DNA of 64,000 nt from AC-32 sp963813435 (GTDB lineage: Bacteria > Actinomycetota > Thermoleophilia > Gaiellales > Gaiellaceae), in contig CAWEYY010000003.1 of NCBI GenBank assembly GCA_963813435.1, positions 930,001 to 994,000 on the forward strand. Reading direction: 5' to 3'. Below are positions 15,557 through 23,630 of the stretch, piece after piece. The position numbers and the translations under genes were made by a program. The stretch's first letter is position 1, and every line of letters begins with the position of its first letter. The notes under the pieces are model-generated. The model worked only from the letters and a program-made list of their open reading frames with translations, was not told the origin of the DNA and did not search any database.

Positions 15557-16755
15557 GCAGCACCGTCGAGACCACAACCGAGATCCGGCCGTTCCACGTC
15601 GACATTCCCAAGGAGGACCTCGCCGAGCTGCACCGCCGCATCGGCGCGTCTCGCTTGCCCTCCAAGGAGCTGGTCACGGATCGGTCGCAGGGCGTGCAGC
15701 TGGCGACGATTCAGGAGCTCGCCCGCTACTGGGAAAACGACTACGACTGGCGCAAGGCCGAGGCGAGGCTCAACGAGCTCCCGCAGTTCACGACCGAGAT
15801 CGACGGGGTGGACATCCACTTCATCCACGTCGAGTCACCGCACGAGAACGCGTTGCCGCTGATCATGACGCACGGCTGGCCCGGCTCGGTCATGGAGCTG
15901 CTCGAGACCGTCGGACCGCTCACCGACCCGACCGCGCACGGCGGCAGCGCCGAGGACGCGTTCCACCTGGTGCTGCCGTCCCTGCCCGGCTACGGCTTCT
16001 CCGGCGAGCCGACCGAGCTCGGCTGGAACGTCGGGCGTATCGCGCAAGCCTGGGCGGAGCTGATGCACCGCCTGGGCTACACCCGCTACGTCGCCCAGGG
16101 CGGCGACGTGGGCGCCGCCGTCACCGACGCGATGGGCCGCCAGGCGCCCGAGGGGCTGCTCGGCATCCACATGAACTTGCTCGTGACGGTCCTGGGCGGC
16201 GGCCCCATGCCCTCTGAGTCCGAGGAGGAACGCGCCGCGCTCGAACAGACCAACACCTTCAGGGCGAGCGGCTTTGGCTACTTCCTGGAGCAGTCAACGC
16301 GGCCGCAGACGATCGGCTACGCCCTGCTGGACTCACCCGTCGCCCTGGCCGCCTGGATGCTCGACCACGACACGGACGCCTACTACAAGATCTCCGGCGC
16401 CTTTGTCGACGGGCAGCCCTCGGGCAATCTCACTCGGGACCACATCCTCGACAACATCACGCTGTACTGGCTGACGGGCACCGGGGCCTCGGCGGCCCGG
16501 TCGTACTGGGAGAACGGACAGGCTCAGGCCGCAGCTCTCGCGGCCGGCAAGGCTCCTCCGCCGGTCTCGCTGCCTGTCGGTTTCACCACGTACCCCGACG
16601 AGATCTTCCGCGCCCCGCGCAGCTGGGTCGAGGCCGGGTACCCCACCCTCGCCTACTTCAACAAGGCCGACAAGGGCGGGCACTTCGCCGCGTGGGAAGA
16701 GCCGGAGCTCTTCGCCACTGAGGTGCAGGCCGCCTTCAGGTCCCTCCGCTCGTGA
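15553..16755 (+). CDS. Epoxide hydrolase family protein (tandem copy 3)
   Basis: This third copy has EHN region EIRPFHVDIPKEDLAELHRR, HGWPGS oxyanion motif, nucleophile QGGDVGAA (Val after the Asp) and His in GGHFAAWEEPELF. A strong GGGGAGG lies upstream of the ATG, which also overlaps the stop of copy 2. Sequence is closer to copy 2 than to copy 1 in the N-terminal half, suggesting copies 2 and 3 separated last. It ends in a GTGA overlap with the BI-1 family gene. Confidence 0.88.
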   Translation: MSSTVETTTEIRPFHVDIPKEDLAELHRRIGASRLPSKELVTDRSQGVQLATIQELARYWENDYDWRKAEARLNELPQFTTEIDGVDIHFIHVESPHENALPLIMTHGWPGSVMELLETVGPLTDPTAHGGSAEDAFHLVLPSLPGYGFSGEPTELGWNVGRIAQAWAELMHRLGYTRYVAQGGDVGAAVTDAMGRQAPEGLLGIHMNLLVTVLGGGPMPSESEEERAALEQTNTFRASGFGYFLEQSTRPQTIGYALLDSPVALAAWMLDHDTDAYYKISGAFVDGQPSGNLTRDHILDNITLYWLTGTGASAARSYWENGQAQAAALAAGKAPPPVSLPVGFTTYPDEIFRAPRSWVEAGYPTLAYFNKADKGGHFAAWEEPELFATEVQAAFRSLRS

Positions 16756-17402
16756 GCGCCGTCGACACAGCTCTTCAGCCCGCTGTTGCGCGCGACCAGG
16801 CTCGCGCGCTCTTCGGCCAGACGATGGGGCTGGTGGCGGTCACCGCAGGCCTGTTCGCACTCGGCGCCTACCTCGGGCGAGACCTCTCCTACGGGTGGGG
16901 CATCGCCGCGTTCATCGCGAGCTTCGGCGTCCTGCTCGCCCTCAACGTCTTCGCATCCCGCTCGGAGCAGCTTGCGATCGGCCTGCTCTTCGGCTTCGGC
17001 GTCCTGGTCGGGCTGGGGATGGCGCCGACGATCGCGTACTACGCCTCGACGAACCCGCAATCGGTCTGGCAGGCGGGCGGGGCGACGGCGCTTTTCATCG
17101 CCGGCTTCGGGGCGGCCGGGTACGCGACCCGCCGAGACCTCTCGGGGCTCGCCCGACTGTGCTTCTGGGCGCTCCTCGCATTGATCGTCTTCGGGATCGT
17201 GGCGATCTTCGTGCGAATACCGAACAGCGCGCTGATCTACTCGATCGCCGGGTTGACAATCTTCGCCGGGTTCACGATGTACGACTTCCAGCGTCTGAGG
17301 CGAACGCAGGACATCCGTGCCGCACCGCTGCTCGCCGCCTCGATCTTCCTCGACGTTCTCAACGTCTTCCTGCTGTTGCTCTCGCTGTTCAATCGAGACT
17401 AG
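16752..17402 (+). CDS. Bax inhibitor-1/YccA family membrane protein
   Basis: The 216-aa protein has seven predicted membrane segments in BI-1 (TMBIM) order. The family-typical C-terminal motif is present: FTMYDFQRLRR, then a last helix LLAASIFLDVLNVFLLLLSLF. Relatives are calcium-leak channels or interact with membrane proteases. The N-terminus is short and cytoplasmic. The GTG start overlaps the stop of epoxide hydrolase copy 3 (GTGA), so it is made from the same mRNA. This links membrane-stress handling with epoxide clearance; the link is inference. Confidence 0.88.
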   Translation: MSAVDTALQPAVARDQARALFGQTMGLVAVTAGLFALGAYLGRDLSYGWGIAAFIASFGVLLALNVFASRSEQLAIGLLFGFGVLVGLGMAPTIAYYASTNPQSVWQAGGATALFIAGFGAAGYATRRDLSGLARLCFWALLALIVFGIVAIFVRIPNSALIYSIAGLTIFAGFTMYDFQRLRRTQDIRAAPLLAASIFLDVLNVFLLLLSLFNRD

Positions 17403-17416
17403 TTGGTGATCCTCAC

Positions 17417-18424
17417 GTGACCCTGTTCGGCAAGAGACGCGGCGGGGGAACGGGCTTGCCCGTCGAGGGCCAGCTGCCTGGGTTCGATGGAGCGACCGGC
17501 TGGCTCAACTCGCCGCCGCTCACGGTTGAGGGCCTGCGCGGGAAGGTCGCGCTGGTCGACTTCTGGACGTACACCTGCATCAACTGGCTCCGAACGCTCG
17601 GCTACGTGCGCGCGTGGTGGGAGAAGTACGAGGATCGCGGCCTCGTGGTGGTCGGCGTCCACACGCCCGAGTTCCCGTTCGAGCGCGACGTCGACAACGT
17701 CCGCTGGGCCGCCAACGACATGGCCGTCGAGTATCCGATCGCGCTCGACAGCGACTACGGGGTCTGGCGGGCGTTCAGCAACAACTACTGGCCTGCCGTG
17801 TACATCGCGGACGCGGAGGGACGGATCCGACATCACCACTTCGGCGAGGGCGCATACGAGGAGTGCGAGCGGGTGATCCAGATGCTGCTCGAAGGGGCCG
17901 GCAGAAGCGACGTCGGCGACGACCTCGTCTCGATCGTTCCCGATGGATTCGAAGCACAAGCCGACTGGGCGACCCTCGGCTCGCCCGAGACCTACCTCGG
18001 CTACGAGCAAGCGCAGAACTTCGCCTCCCCGGACGGCGCCGGGCTCGACGAAGCCCGCAGCTACTCCGTACCGGAGCCGTTGAAGCTCAACCAGTGGGCT
18101 CTCTCGGGCGACTGGACGGTCGCGAGGGGGGCGAGCGTCTCGAACGGAGCCGAGGGGCGGCTCGCGTTCCGCTTCCACGCACGCGACGTCAATCTCGTGA
18201 TGGGACCGCCCGCGCGAGGAGCGTCCGTGCCCTTCCGCGTGCTCGTCGACGGACAGCCTCCGGGCGCCTCTCACGGCCTTGACATCGATGAGAACGGCGA
18301 CGGAACGGTGACCGAGCAGCGGCTGTATCAGCTGGTTCGCCAGACGGGATCGATCGAAGACCGCACGTTCGAGATCGCGCTCCTTGCACCGGGTGCCGAG
18401 GCGTACTGCTTCACGTTCGGCTAG
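17417..18424 (+). CDS. Thioredoxin-fold protein with CxxW in place of CxxC and a C-terminal beta-sandwich
   Basis: Residues 30-160 are a TlpA/DipZ-like thioredoxin fold. The active-site stretch reads DFWTYTCINWLRTL, so the second Cys of CxxC is Trp; a disulfide cannot form within the motif, though Cys could still act as a peroxidatic or thiol-adduct residue. VVGVHTPEFPFERDVDNVR follows, as in DipZ-type domains. The last 120 residues match the beta-sandwich attached to such domains. No signal peptide is visible. GTG is the start, 15 nt after the BI-1 stop, so it is the last gene of the epoxide hydrolase operon. Its end overlaps the convergent small gene by 14 nt. Confidence 0.85.
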   Translation: MTLFGKRRGGGTGLPVEGQLPGFDGATGWLNSPPLTVEGLRGKVALVDFWTYTCINWLRTLGYVRAWWEKYEDRGLVVVGVHTPEFPFERDVDNVRWAANDMAVEYPIALDSDYGVWRAFSNNYWPAVYIADAEGRIRHHHFGEGAYEECERVIQMLLEGAGRSDVGDDLVSIVPDGFEAQADWATLGSPETYLGYEQAQNFASPDGAGLDEARSYSVPEPLKLNQWALSGDWTVARGASVSNGAEGRLAFRFHARDVNLVMGPPARGASVPFRVLVDGQPPGASHGLDIDENGDGTVTEQRLYQLVRQTGSIEDRTFEIALLAPGAEAYCFTFG

Positions 18425-18683
18425 GGCTGCACCCCTCGGACCCACAGCGAACGGCCGCCGGAGGGTCGTCCTGGTCGAGGATCTTGAGCACTTCGGTCCG
18501 TCCGTCGGTCTCAAGCGCACGCCGCGTGTCCTCCGGGAGCTCCCGGCGATCGCTCGACCAGGCATCCGCGCTGATCTCGATCACCACCCGCGCAACCTCT
18601 TCGCCGCGCGCGATCTCCCACAGCCAGCCGTTGCCGCCTGCGCCCGCGCACCGACCGAGGTTGGCGCAAATCTCCCAGCTCAC
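18411..18683 (-). CDS. Hypothetical small protein, 90 aa
   Basis: I do not recognise this family. The sequence has two N-terminal cysteines (ICANLGRCAGAGG), a beta-like WLWEIARGEEVARVVIEI, a charged helix (ELPEDTRRALETDGRTEVL) and two C-terminal cysteines. The four Cys could bind a metal. GTG is preceded by GGAGAG at 5 nt. It starts 17 nt after the stop of the upstream membrane protein gene and is probably co-transcribed with it. Confidence 0.5.
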   Translation of the reverse strand: MSWEICANLGRCAGAGGNGWLWEIARGEEVARVVIEISADAWSSDRRELPEDTRRALETDGRTEVLKILDQDDPPAAVRCGSEGCSPSRT

Positions 18684-18700
18684 GGCCGCTCTCCGGTTGC

Positions 18701-19408
18701 CTAGGCGCAGCCCTGGGTCACGACCGACGTCGGCACGCCGGTGGAGCGATGGCCCTTCCGGTCGTAGTTGACGATCGTGTAGCGGTAGGCCGTGCACGGA
18801 AGCGGAGCTGCGTCGCGGTAGGTCGCCGCCGAGCCCCGGTAGACGACCACTCCGTGCTTGCTCGTGGCGAGCGTCCGCACGACGACGACGTGGTCTGAGC
18901 CGGAGGGCCGCTGCCAGGCGAGCGTCACCCCGGGCCTGTCGACGCTCGCCGCCACGCCGAGGACGTTCGCCGCCCAGATCCTCCGGGCTGCTCGCTGTTC
19001 GGTGCTCTTCGACCCGCGGGGCCGCTGGTCGACCCTGGGCGGTCGGAGCGGCGCGGTGGCCACCGAGGGTGCAGGTGCCTGAGCCTCGAGCCGCACTTCC
19101 GGCGCTGCGGCCCGCTTCTCGCCGAGCAGACCGCCCGCTACGGCGCCCACTACGAAGACGAGCCCTGCGAGCACGACCGTTCGGAGCCAGCGCCGTCTCG
19201 GGCGGGCGGGTTCGGCTGGCTGCGCGACGACCGGCGCGGGCGGCGCGACGGCCACGGCCACCCTGGGTCGAGGAGCGAGGACGTCGCCGGGATCGGGTAG
19301 GAGCTTTCGCGCTCGCTCGGCGAGCTCCGGATCGACCAGGGCGAGCTCCGGGCTGATCGCCTCGAGCTCTGCTCCGAGCCCGCGGCCGTCGTCTGAGGCC
19401 GGGTGCAT
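18701..19408 (-). CDS. Single-pass membrane protein with fibronectin-III-like external domain
   Basis: The N-terminal 60 residues are acidic then proline-rich and cytoplasmic. One membrane helix (LRTVVLAGLVFVVGAVAGGL) follows RPRRRW, so the C-terminus is outside. The last 90 residues read as a fibronectin type III-like sandwich (VTLAWQRPSGSDHVVVVRT, then CTAYRYTIVNYDRKGHRS). The N-terminus before the helix recalls anti-sigma-like actinobacterial proteins, but no sigma gene is adjacent. An ATG at 19492 would add 28 residues; 19408 is preferred because the added part is poor in family-like sequence, but neither has a good ribosome site. Confidence 0.6.
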   Translation of the reverse strand: MHPASDDGRGLGAELEAISPELALVDPELAERARKLLPDPGDVLAPRPRVAVAVAPPAPVVAQPAEPARPRRRWLRTVVLAGLVFVVGAVAGGLLGEKRAAAPEVRLEAQAPAPSVATAPLRPPRVDQRPRGSKSTEQRAARRIWAANVLGVAASVDRPGVTLAWQRPSGSDHVVVVRTLATSKHGVVVYRGSAATYRDAAPLPCTAYRYTIVNYDRKGHRSTGVPTSVVTQGCA

Positions 19409-19664
19409 CGGGACAGTCTTACAGCCGCTCCGGCGAACGGGCGCCGACTGACTCGGGCCGAATTTTCCCCTCTTTGCGGGAGATTCGGCCATTTTCGTCG
19501 ACGATTTGCAGGAGACAGCCGATCAATGCGGTAGAAAGCCGCGTTCAACCCAAACTAGAGGCGAGCTGGCGGTAGGGGTCACTTCCTGCCAGAAGTCGCG
19601 CTAGGGGACATCCCGTTTTTCGCGGGGCGCGGCCGCCGCCAGTTCCGTCCAGAAATGGAGGGAC

Positions 19665-21449
19665 ATGAGGATGCCGCCCACTTTCAGTGCAAGCCCAGGG
19701 ATTGAACGTCGGACTCGGATCGCGGGGGGTTCGTTGTGGGGGGTGGCGCGGCTACGCCGGCACGTCCCGTTCCTTGTGCTTGCGCTGGTCCTGGGAGTCG
19801 CCGTCTCAGGAGGGGCGGGACGGGCGCACAGCGCTCTGCCCTCGGGTGGCGCGGTCGTCACGGCCACCGCATTCGGCTCGACCCTCACGGTTCCGCGGCC
19901 GTCAACGACGGCCAGCGGCGACGTCCTCGTCGCCTCCGTCCATGCCCGTCTCTCGGGCAACGTCACGATCACCGCGCCGAGCGGCTGGACGCTGATCAGG
20001 CGGGACAGCAACGCGCCTGACTACCGCTCGCTGACACAGGCCATCTACTACAAGGTCGCCGGGTCCTCGGAGCCGTCGAGCTACCGCTGGTCCTGGTCGT
20101 CGACCTCGACGGCCGCAGGGGCGATCCTCGACTTCAAGGGTCTCGACCGGTCGAACCCGGTGGATTCGCACAGCGGTGCGTTCTCGAATAGCACTGCCGC
20201 GACGGCGCCCTCGTTGCAGACGACAAGGGCGAGCGACGTCGTCGTCGGCTTCTTCGATGTCGCCTCGAGCTCGCGCCTGCGATCGCCTTCCGGCCTGACA
20301 CCGGAGTTCGGCGTGCGCTGGACGAGCGGCTACCTGGGCCTCGGCGCGGCCGGTGCCGCCTACATCCAGGCAAGCCCGGGATCAACGGGCACGAAGACGG
20401 CCTGGATGATCGGACGCCCGAGCAGCGCGATCGGCCAGCTCCTGGCACTTCGCACCGCGTCGTCGCCACCGAGTCAATCGCCTGCCCCCGCTCCTCCCCC
20501 GCCTCCACCTCCTCCCCCGCCGCCGCCACCTCCTCCCCCACCTCCGCCGCCCCCACCTCCGCCGCCACCACCACCTCCTCCACCTCCTCCACCTCCTCCA
20601 CCACCGCCACCGCCCCCGCCTCCACCTCCGCCTGCGGGCCCCTCCTCGGCGGGCACCGCGAACCTCTGGGTCGGTCCAACCGGCGGCTCCTGCACGCGCC
20701 AGGCGACGCCTAGTCCGTATGTCGCCGCTCAGTCGTGTGCGAGCTTCGCGGCGGCGTACACGGCTGCAGCTTCAGGCGATGCCGTCGGCGTCACGGGAAC
20801 ACTCGGACCGCAACTCTTCGCCGGCGGCTACGGCGCGGCACAGTCCGGAGGTACGAAGGCGATTACGTTCCGCGGGCAACCGGGAAATGTCGTCAGGCAG
20901 CTGCACTCGGGCTCGCCCAACATCACCTATGACGGCCTCAACGTCGACTGCGGAGGTGTGCAGCCTGAAGGGGCCTGTTTCGAGAACGGCGGCGCAGCAA
21001 ACGACACGATCAAGAACGGCAGCGTGGGCAACATCTCGGACGAGAAGGCGGCGCTCGTGACCGGCGACCACGTCACGATCGACAACGTCCGCTTCCACGA
21101 CGCCATGATCAAGACCGCAGGCGTTCACCTGGAATGCATCTACGCCGCCAACGCGCCCTTCCTGGTGATTCGCAACTCGACCTTTACCAACTGCGACGTG
21201 TTCGATGTCTTCTTCACCTATATCGACGGCCCTGCCTACGGGAACGTGACGCTCGAGGGCAATCAGTTCTCGAACCTGGTCAAGATCCGCGAGCCCTATG
21301 GAACGGGCCCGGTCAACGACCGCACGGCGCGCAACTGGTCGATCAAGAACAACCTCTTCGGAGGCGGGGCTGACTTCGGCCCGATGGACGGTTCGGTCAC
21401 TTGCGGAAACACCGGCAGCGTCGACGCGAGCTGGAAGACCGCCTGCTAG
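19665..21449 (+). CDS. Secreted two-domain protein: jelly-roll, polyproline linker, right-handed beta-helix
   Basis: A signal peptide (HVPFLVLALVLGVAVSGGAG) is followed by a 200-residue beta-rich domain of the kind found in secreted proteins that start VTATAFGSTLTV. Then a linker PAPA plus 47 consecutive prolines separates it from a C-terminal parallel beta-helix. The helix is shown by regular turns such as NITYDGLNVDCGG, VTIDNVRFHDAM, LVIRNSTFTNCDVFD and VTLEGNQFSNL. Cysteines near the ends may form disulfides. It probably binds or cuts extracellular polysaccharide, but no catalytic residues stand out. GGAGG lies 4 nt from the ATG. A 15-bp terminator follows. The 256 nt upstream is a divergent promoter region with small hairpins. 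Confidence 0.75.
   Translation: MRMPPTFSASPGIERRTRIAGGSLWGVARLRRHVPFLVLALVLGVAVSGGAGRAHSALPSGGAVVTATAFGSTLTVPRPSTTASGDVLVASVHARLSGNVTITAPSGWTLIRRDSNAPDYRSLTQAIYYKVAGSSEPSSYRWSWSSTSTAAGAILDFKGLDRSNPVDSHSGAFSNSTAATAPSLQTTRASDVVVGFFDVASSSRLRSPSGLTPEFGVRWTSGYLGLGAAGAAYIQASPGSTGTKTAWMIGRPSSAIGQLLALRTASSPPSQSPAPAPPPPPPPPPPPPPPPPPPPPPPPPPPPPPPPPPPPPPPPPPPPPPPPAGPSSAGTANLWVGPTGGSCTRQATPSPYVAAQSCASFAAAYTAAASGDAVGVTGTLGPQLFAGGYGAAQSGGTKAITFRGQPGNVVRQLHSGSPNITYDGLNVDCGGVQPEGACFENGGAANDTIKNGSVGNISDEKAALVTGDHVTIDNVRFHDAMIKTAGVHLECIYAANAPFLVIRNSTFTNCDVFDVFFTYIDGPAYGNVTLEGNQFSNLVKIREPYGTGPVNDRTARNWSIKNNLFGGGADFGPMDGSVTCGNTGSVDASWKTAC
20481..20633 (+). repeat. CCN repeat tract encoding PAPA plus 47 prolines
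   Basis: This 153-nt stretch is built from CCT, CCC, CCA and CCG codons with no other residue after PAPA. The mix of codons means it is not a simple microsatellite, which argues for selection on the protein. It forms a rigid polyproline-II spacer in the secreted protein. Confidence 0.9.
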
Positions 21450-21467
21450 ACGGGTCGCGGTCGTAAC

Positions 21468-21501
21468 CGCGAGAGGGGTTCCGCCCGGAACCCCTCTCGC
21501 G
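21468..21501 (+). terminator. Strong hairpin terminator
   Basis: A perfect 15-bp stem (CGCGAGAGGGGTTCC with GGAACCCCTCTCGCG) with a GCCC loop lies 18 nt after the beta-helix gene. It precedes the promoter of the cyclase gene and should isolate the two. Confidence 0.85.
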
Positions 21502-21527
21502 TGCGCCTAGACAAGAGAGACGTGGGG

Positions 21528-21533
21528 TACCGT
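21528..21533 (+). promoter_or_regulatory. Leaderless-type -10 box (TACCGT) for the TPR-cyclase gene
   Basis: TACCGT is followed by a 6-nt spacer and the ATG at 21540. There is no Shine-Dalgarno. The position of this box supports 21540 over the upstream GTG at 21501, which lies inside the terminator. Confidence 0.5.
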
Positions 21534-21539
21534 TGCCGC

Positions 21540-23465
21540 ATGGCAGGCTCCCTCGAGCTCGCGCACAAGGCTTCGGAGCGCCACGCCTGGCGCGAGGCCT
21601 ACGACGCCTACGCGGATGCCGATGAGCTCGAGCTGACTCCGGTCGACCTGGAGGGCTTCGCCGACTCCGCCTGGTGGACCGGGAAGCTCGACAAGGCAAT
21701 CGGCCTGCGCGAGCGCTCGTACGCGGGGTTCTCTGCCGCCGGCGACAAGCTTGGCGCGGGCCGCCTTGCGCTGACGCTCTCGTGGGATCACATGAACCGC
21801 GGCGCGTTCGCCGTCTCGCGCGGCTGGTTCGCGAACGCGGAGCGCCTCTTGGACGGGTTGCCCGAAAGCGCGGAGCACGGCCGCCTCGCGCTCTCGCGGG
21901 GAATCGGCATCCTCCTCGCGGAAGGGGACATGTCACGCGCACTGCCGGAGCTCGAGCGGGCCTACGAGATCGCGGTGCGCGCGGGTGACCGGGACACGCA
22001 GGTCCTCGCGCTCGTCGGCAGGGGCAAGGCGTTCGTGCAGCGCGGCGACGTCGAGCAGGGCCTCGCGATCCTCGACGAGGCGAGCACGTCAGCCGTGTCC
22101 GGGGAGCTGCGCCCGTTCGCGACCGGGATCGTCTACTGCGTCACGATCTCGTCGTGCCAGGACGTCGGCGACTTCCGGAGGGCGGCCGAGTGGACGGAGG
22201 CCGCCAACCGCTGGTGCGACCAGGAGGGCATGAACGGCTTCCCCGGCGCATGTCGCATCCACCGCGCCGAGATCATGCGGCTGCGCGGCGACTGGCCGCA
22301 GGCGGAGAAAACCGCCCTTTCCGCGTGTGAGGAACTTCACGACTTCGACCGCATCATCACCGCCGGCGGCTACTACGAGATCGGCGAGATCCGCCGCCGC
22401 CGAGGTGAGTTCGCGGCCGCGCACGACTCCTTCCGGACCGCCGACGAGCTGGGTCGGGCGCCTCAGCCCGGCCTCGCGCTCCTCCAGCTCGCCGAGGGGA
22501 ACGTCGACGGCGCCGTGGCGGGGATAACCCGCGCGCTCGCGGAGTTCCAGGACCCGCTGCGGCGCGTGCGCGCGCTCCCGGCTCACGTCGAGATCACCCT
22601 CGCGGCGGCCGAGCACGACTCGGCCCGCGCTGCGGCCCAGGAGCTCGAGCAGATCGTCGACTCGTACAAGATCGGCGACCGGCGCACGCCGGCGTTCGAC
22701 GCGGCCGTCCACTTCGCCTTCGGCCAGATCGCCCTCTTCGAGAAGGATTGGGACTCGGCCTCACGCGACCTCCGGCTCGCACGGGACGAATGGCAGGAGG
22801 TCGGAGCGCCGTACGAGACGGCGCAGGCGCGGATGCTGCTCGGCATCGTCTTCCGCCACCAGGGTGACGACCACGGCGCGACGACCGAGCTGCAGTCCGC
22901 GCTCGCGACCTTCGAGCGGCTGGGGGCGAAGCTGGACGAGGAGCGCGCCAAGGAGCTGCTCGGGCGCGTCGAGGGGCACCGAACGTTCCTCTTCACCGAC
23001 ATCGTCGACTCGACGAAACTGGTCGAGACCCTCGGCGACGAGAAGTGGCGCAAGCTCCTCGCGCTCCACGACGAGCTCGTGCGTGCGCGGATCGTCGAGA
23101 GCGGCGGCGAGGTGATCAAGCAGACCGGGGACGGGTTCTTCGCGTCGTTCGTCGACCCGGCCGTCGCCATCGACGCGGCGGTTGCGATCCAGCGCGCGCT
23201 CGAGTCGGAGACGGCGGCGCCGCACGTCAGGATCGGCGCTCACGCGGGCGGCGCGTTCAAGACGGGCACGAACCTCACCGACTACGGCGGCCAGAGCGTG
23301 CACATCGCTGCGCGCATCGGTGCGGCCGCGGGAGCGGGCGAGATCCTCGTCAGCCGTGAGACGCTCGACGGCGTTGCGACCGCGTTCCAGATCTCGGAGC
23401 CGCGTGCCGCATCGCTGAAGGGCTTCGAGCAGCCCATCGACGTCGTCTCCGTCGACTGGCGCTAG
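21540..23465 (+). CDS. TPR protein with C-terminal class III nucleotidyl cyclase domain
   Basis: About 475 residues of TPR repeats (for example AWREAYDAYADADELEL, RGKAFVQRGDVEQGLAILDE) precede a class III adenylyl/guanylyl cyclase domain of 160 residues. Metal-binding Asp residues are present in FLFTDIVDSTK and KQTGDGFFASF. The Arg that stabilises the transition state is in SVHIAARIGAA, but the usual Asn before it is His, which may lower activity. No membrane helix or DNA-binding domain is seen, so it is a soluble cyclase whose TPR part probably senses a partner protein. The start follows a leaderless promoter box. Confidence 0.88.
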   Translation: MAGSLELAHKASERHAWREAYDAYADADELELTPVDLEGFADSAWWTGKLDKAIGLRERSYAGFSAAGDKLGAGRLALTLSWDHMNRGAFAVSRGWFANAERLLDGLPESAEHGRLALSRGIGILLAEGDMSRALPELERAYEIAVRAGDRDTQVLALVGRGKAFVQRGDVEQGLAILDEASTSAVSGELRPFATGIVYCVTISSCQDVGDFRRAAEWTEAANRWCDQEGMNGFPGACRIHRAEIMRLRGDWPQAEKTALSACEELHDFDRIITAGGYYEIGEIRRRRGEFAAAHDSFRTADELGRAPQPGLALLQLAEGNVDGAVAGITRALAEFQDPLRRVRALPAHVEITLAAAEHDSARAAAQELEQIVDSYKIGDRRTPAFDAAVHFAFGQIALFEKDWDSASRDLRLARDEWQEVGAPYETAQARMLLGIVFRHQGDDHGATTELQSALATFERLGAKLDEERAKELLGRVEGHRTFLFTDIVDSTKLVETLGDEKWRKLLALHDELVRARIVESGGEVIKQTGDGFFASFVDPAVAIDAAVAIQRALESETAAPHVRIGAHAGGAFKTGTNLTDYGGQSVHIAARIGAAAGAGEILVSRETLDGVATAFQISEPRAASLKGFEQPIDVVSVDWR

Positions 23466-23630
23466 GAGGGTTTGGCGGAACGTCGCTCGTCGCCGGGGTG
23501 CGATGCTCGTTCCGAGGCAAGGACGCAGGGAGCGTCCGTACCTGAACGGTACGGACGCGACCGAGGACGCAGCATCGGGGCGAGCAGCGCGGCCCGGCGG
23601 CTCAGCCGATGTTTCGTCAAGCCCTCCTAG
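23462..23630 (+). repeat. Large imperfect palindrome (about 170 nt) between convergent genes
   Basis: The two arms pair over almost their whole length. The ends are CTAGGAGGGTTTG and CAAGCCCTCCTAG, inner matches include GCCGGGGTGCGATGCTCG opposite a near-complement, and the tip is a perfect 11-bp stem (GCGTCCGTACC / GGTACGGACGC, 23532-23558) with a TGAAC loop. The outer arms contain the stop codons of both flanking genes. It fills the whole intergenic gap, so it can end transcription from both sides, but it is far longer than needed. Its size resembles a MITE or REP-like element. Confidence 0.75.

Noticed and set aside
20474..20695. Minus-strand polyglycine ORF
   Set aside because: It is the complement of the CCN proline tract and has no independent evidence.
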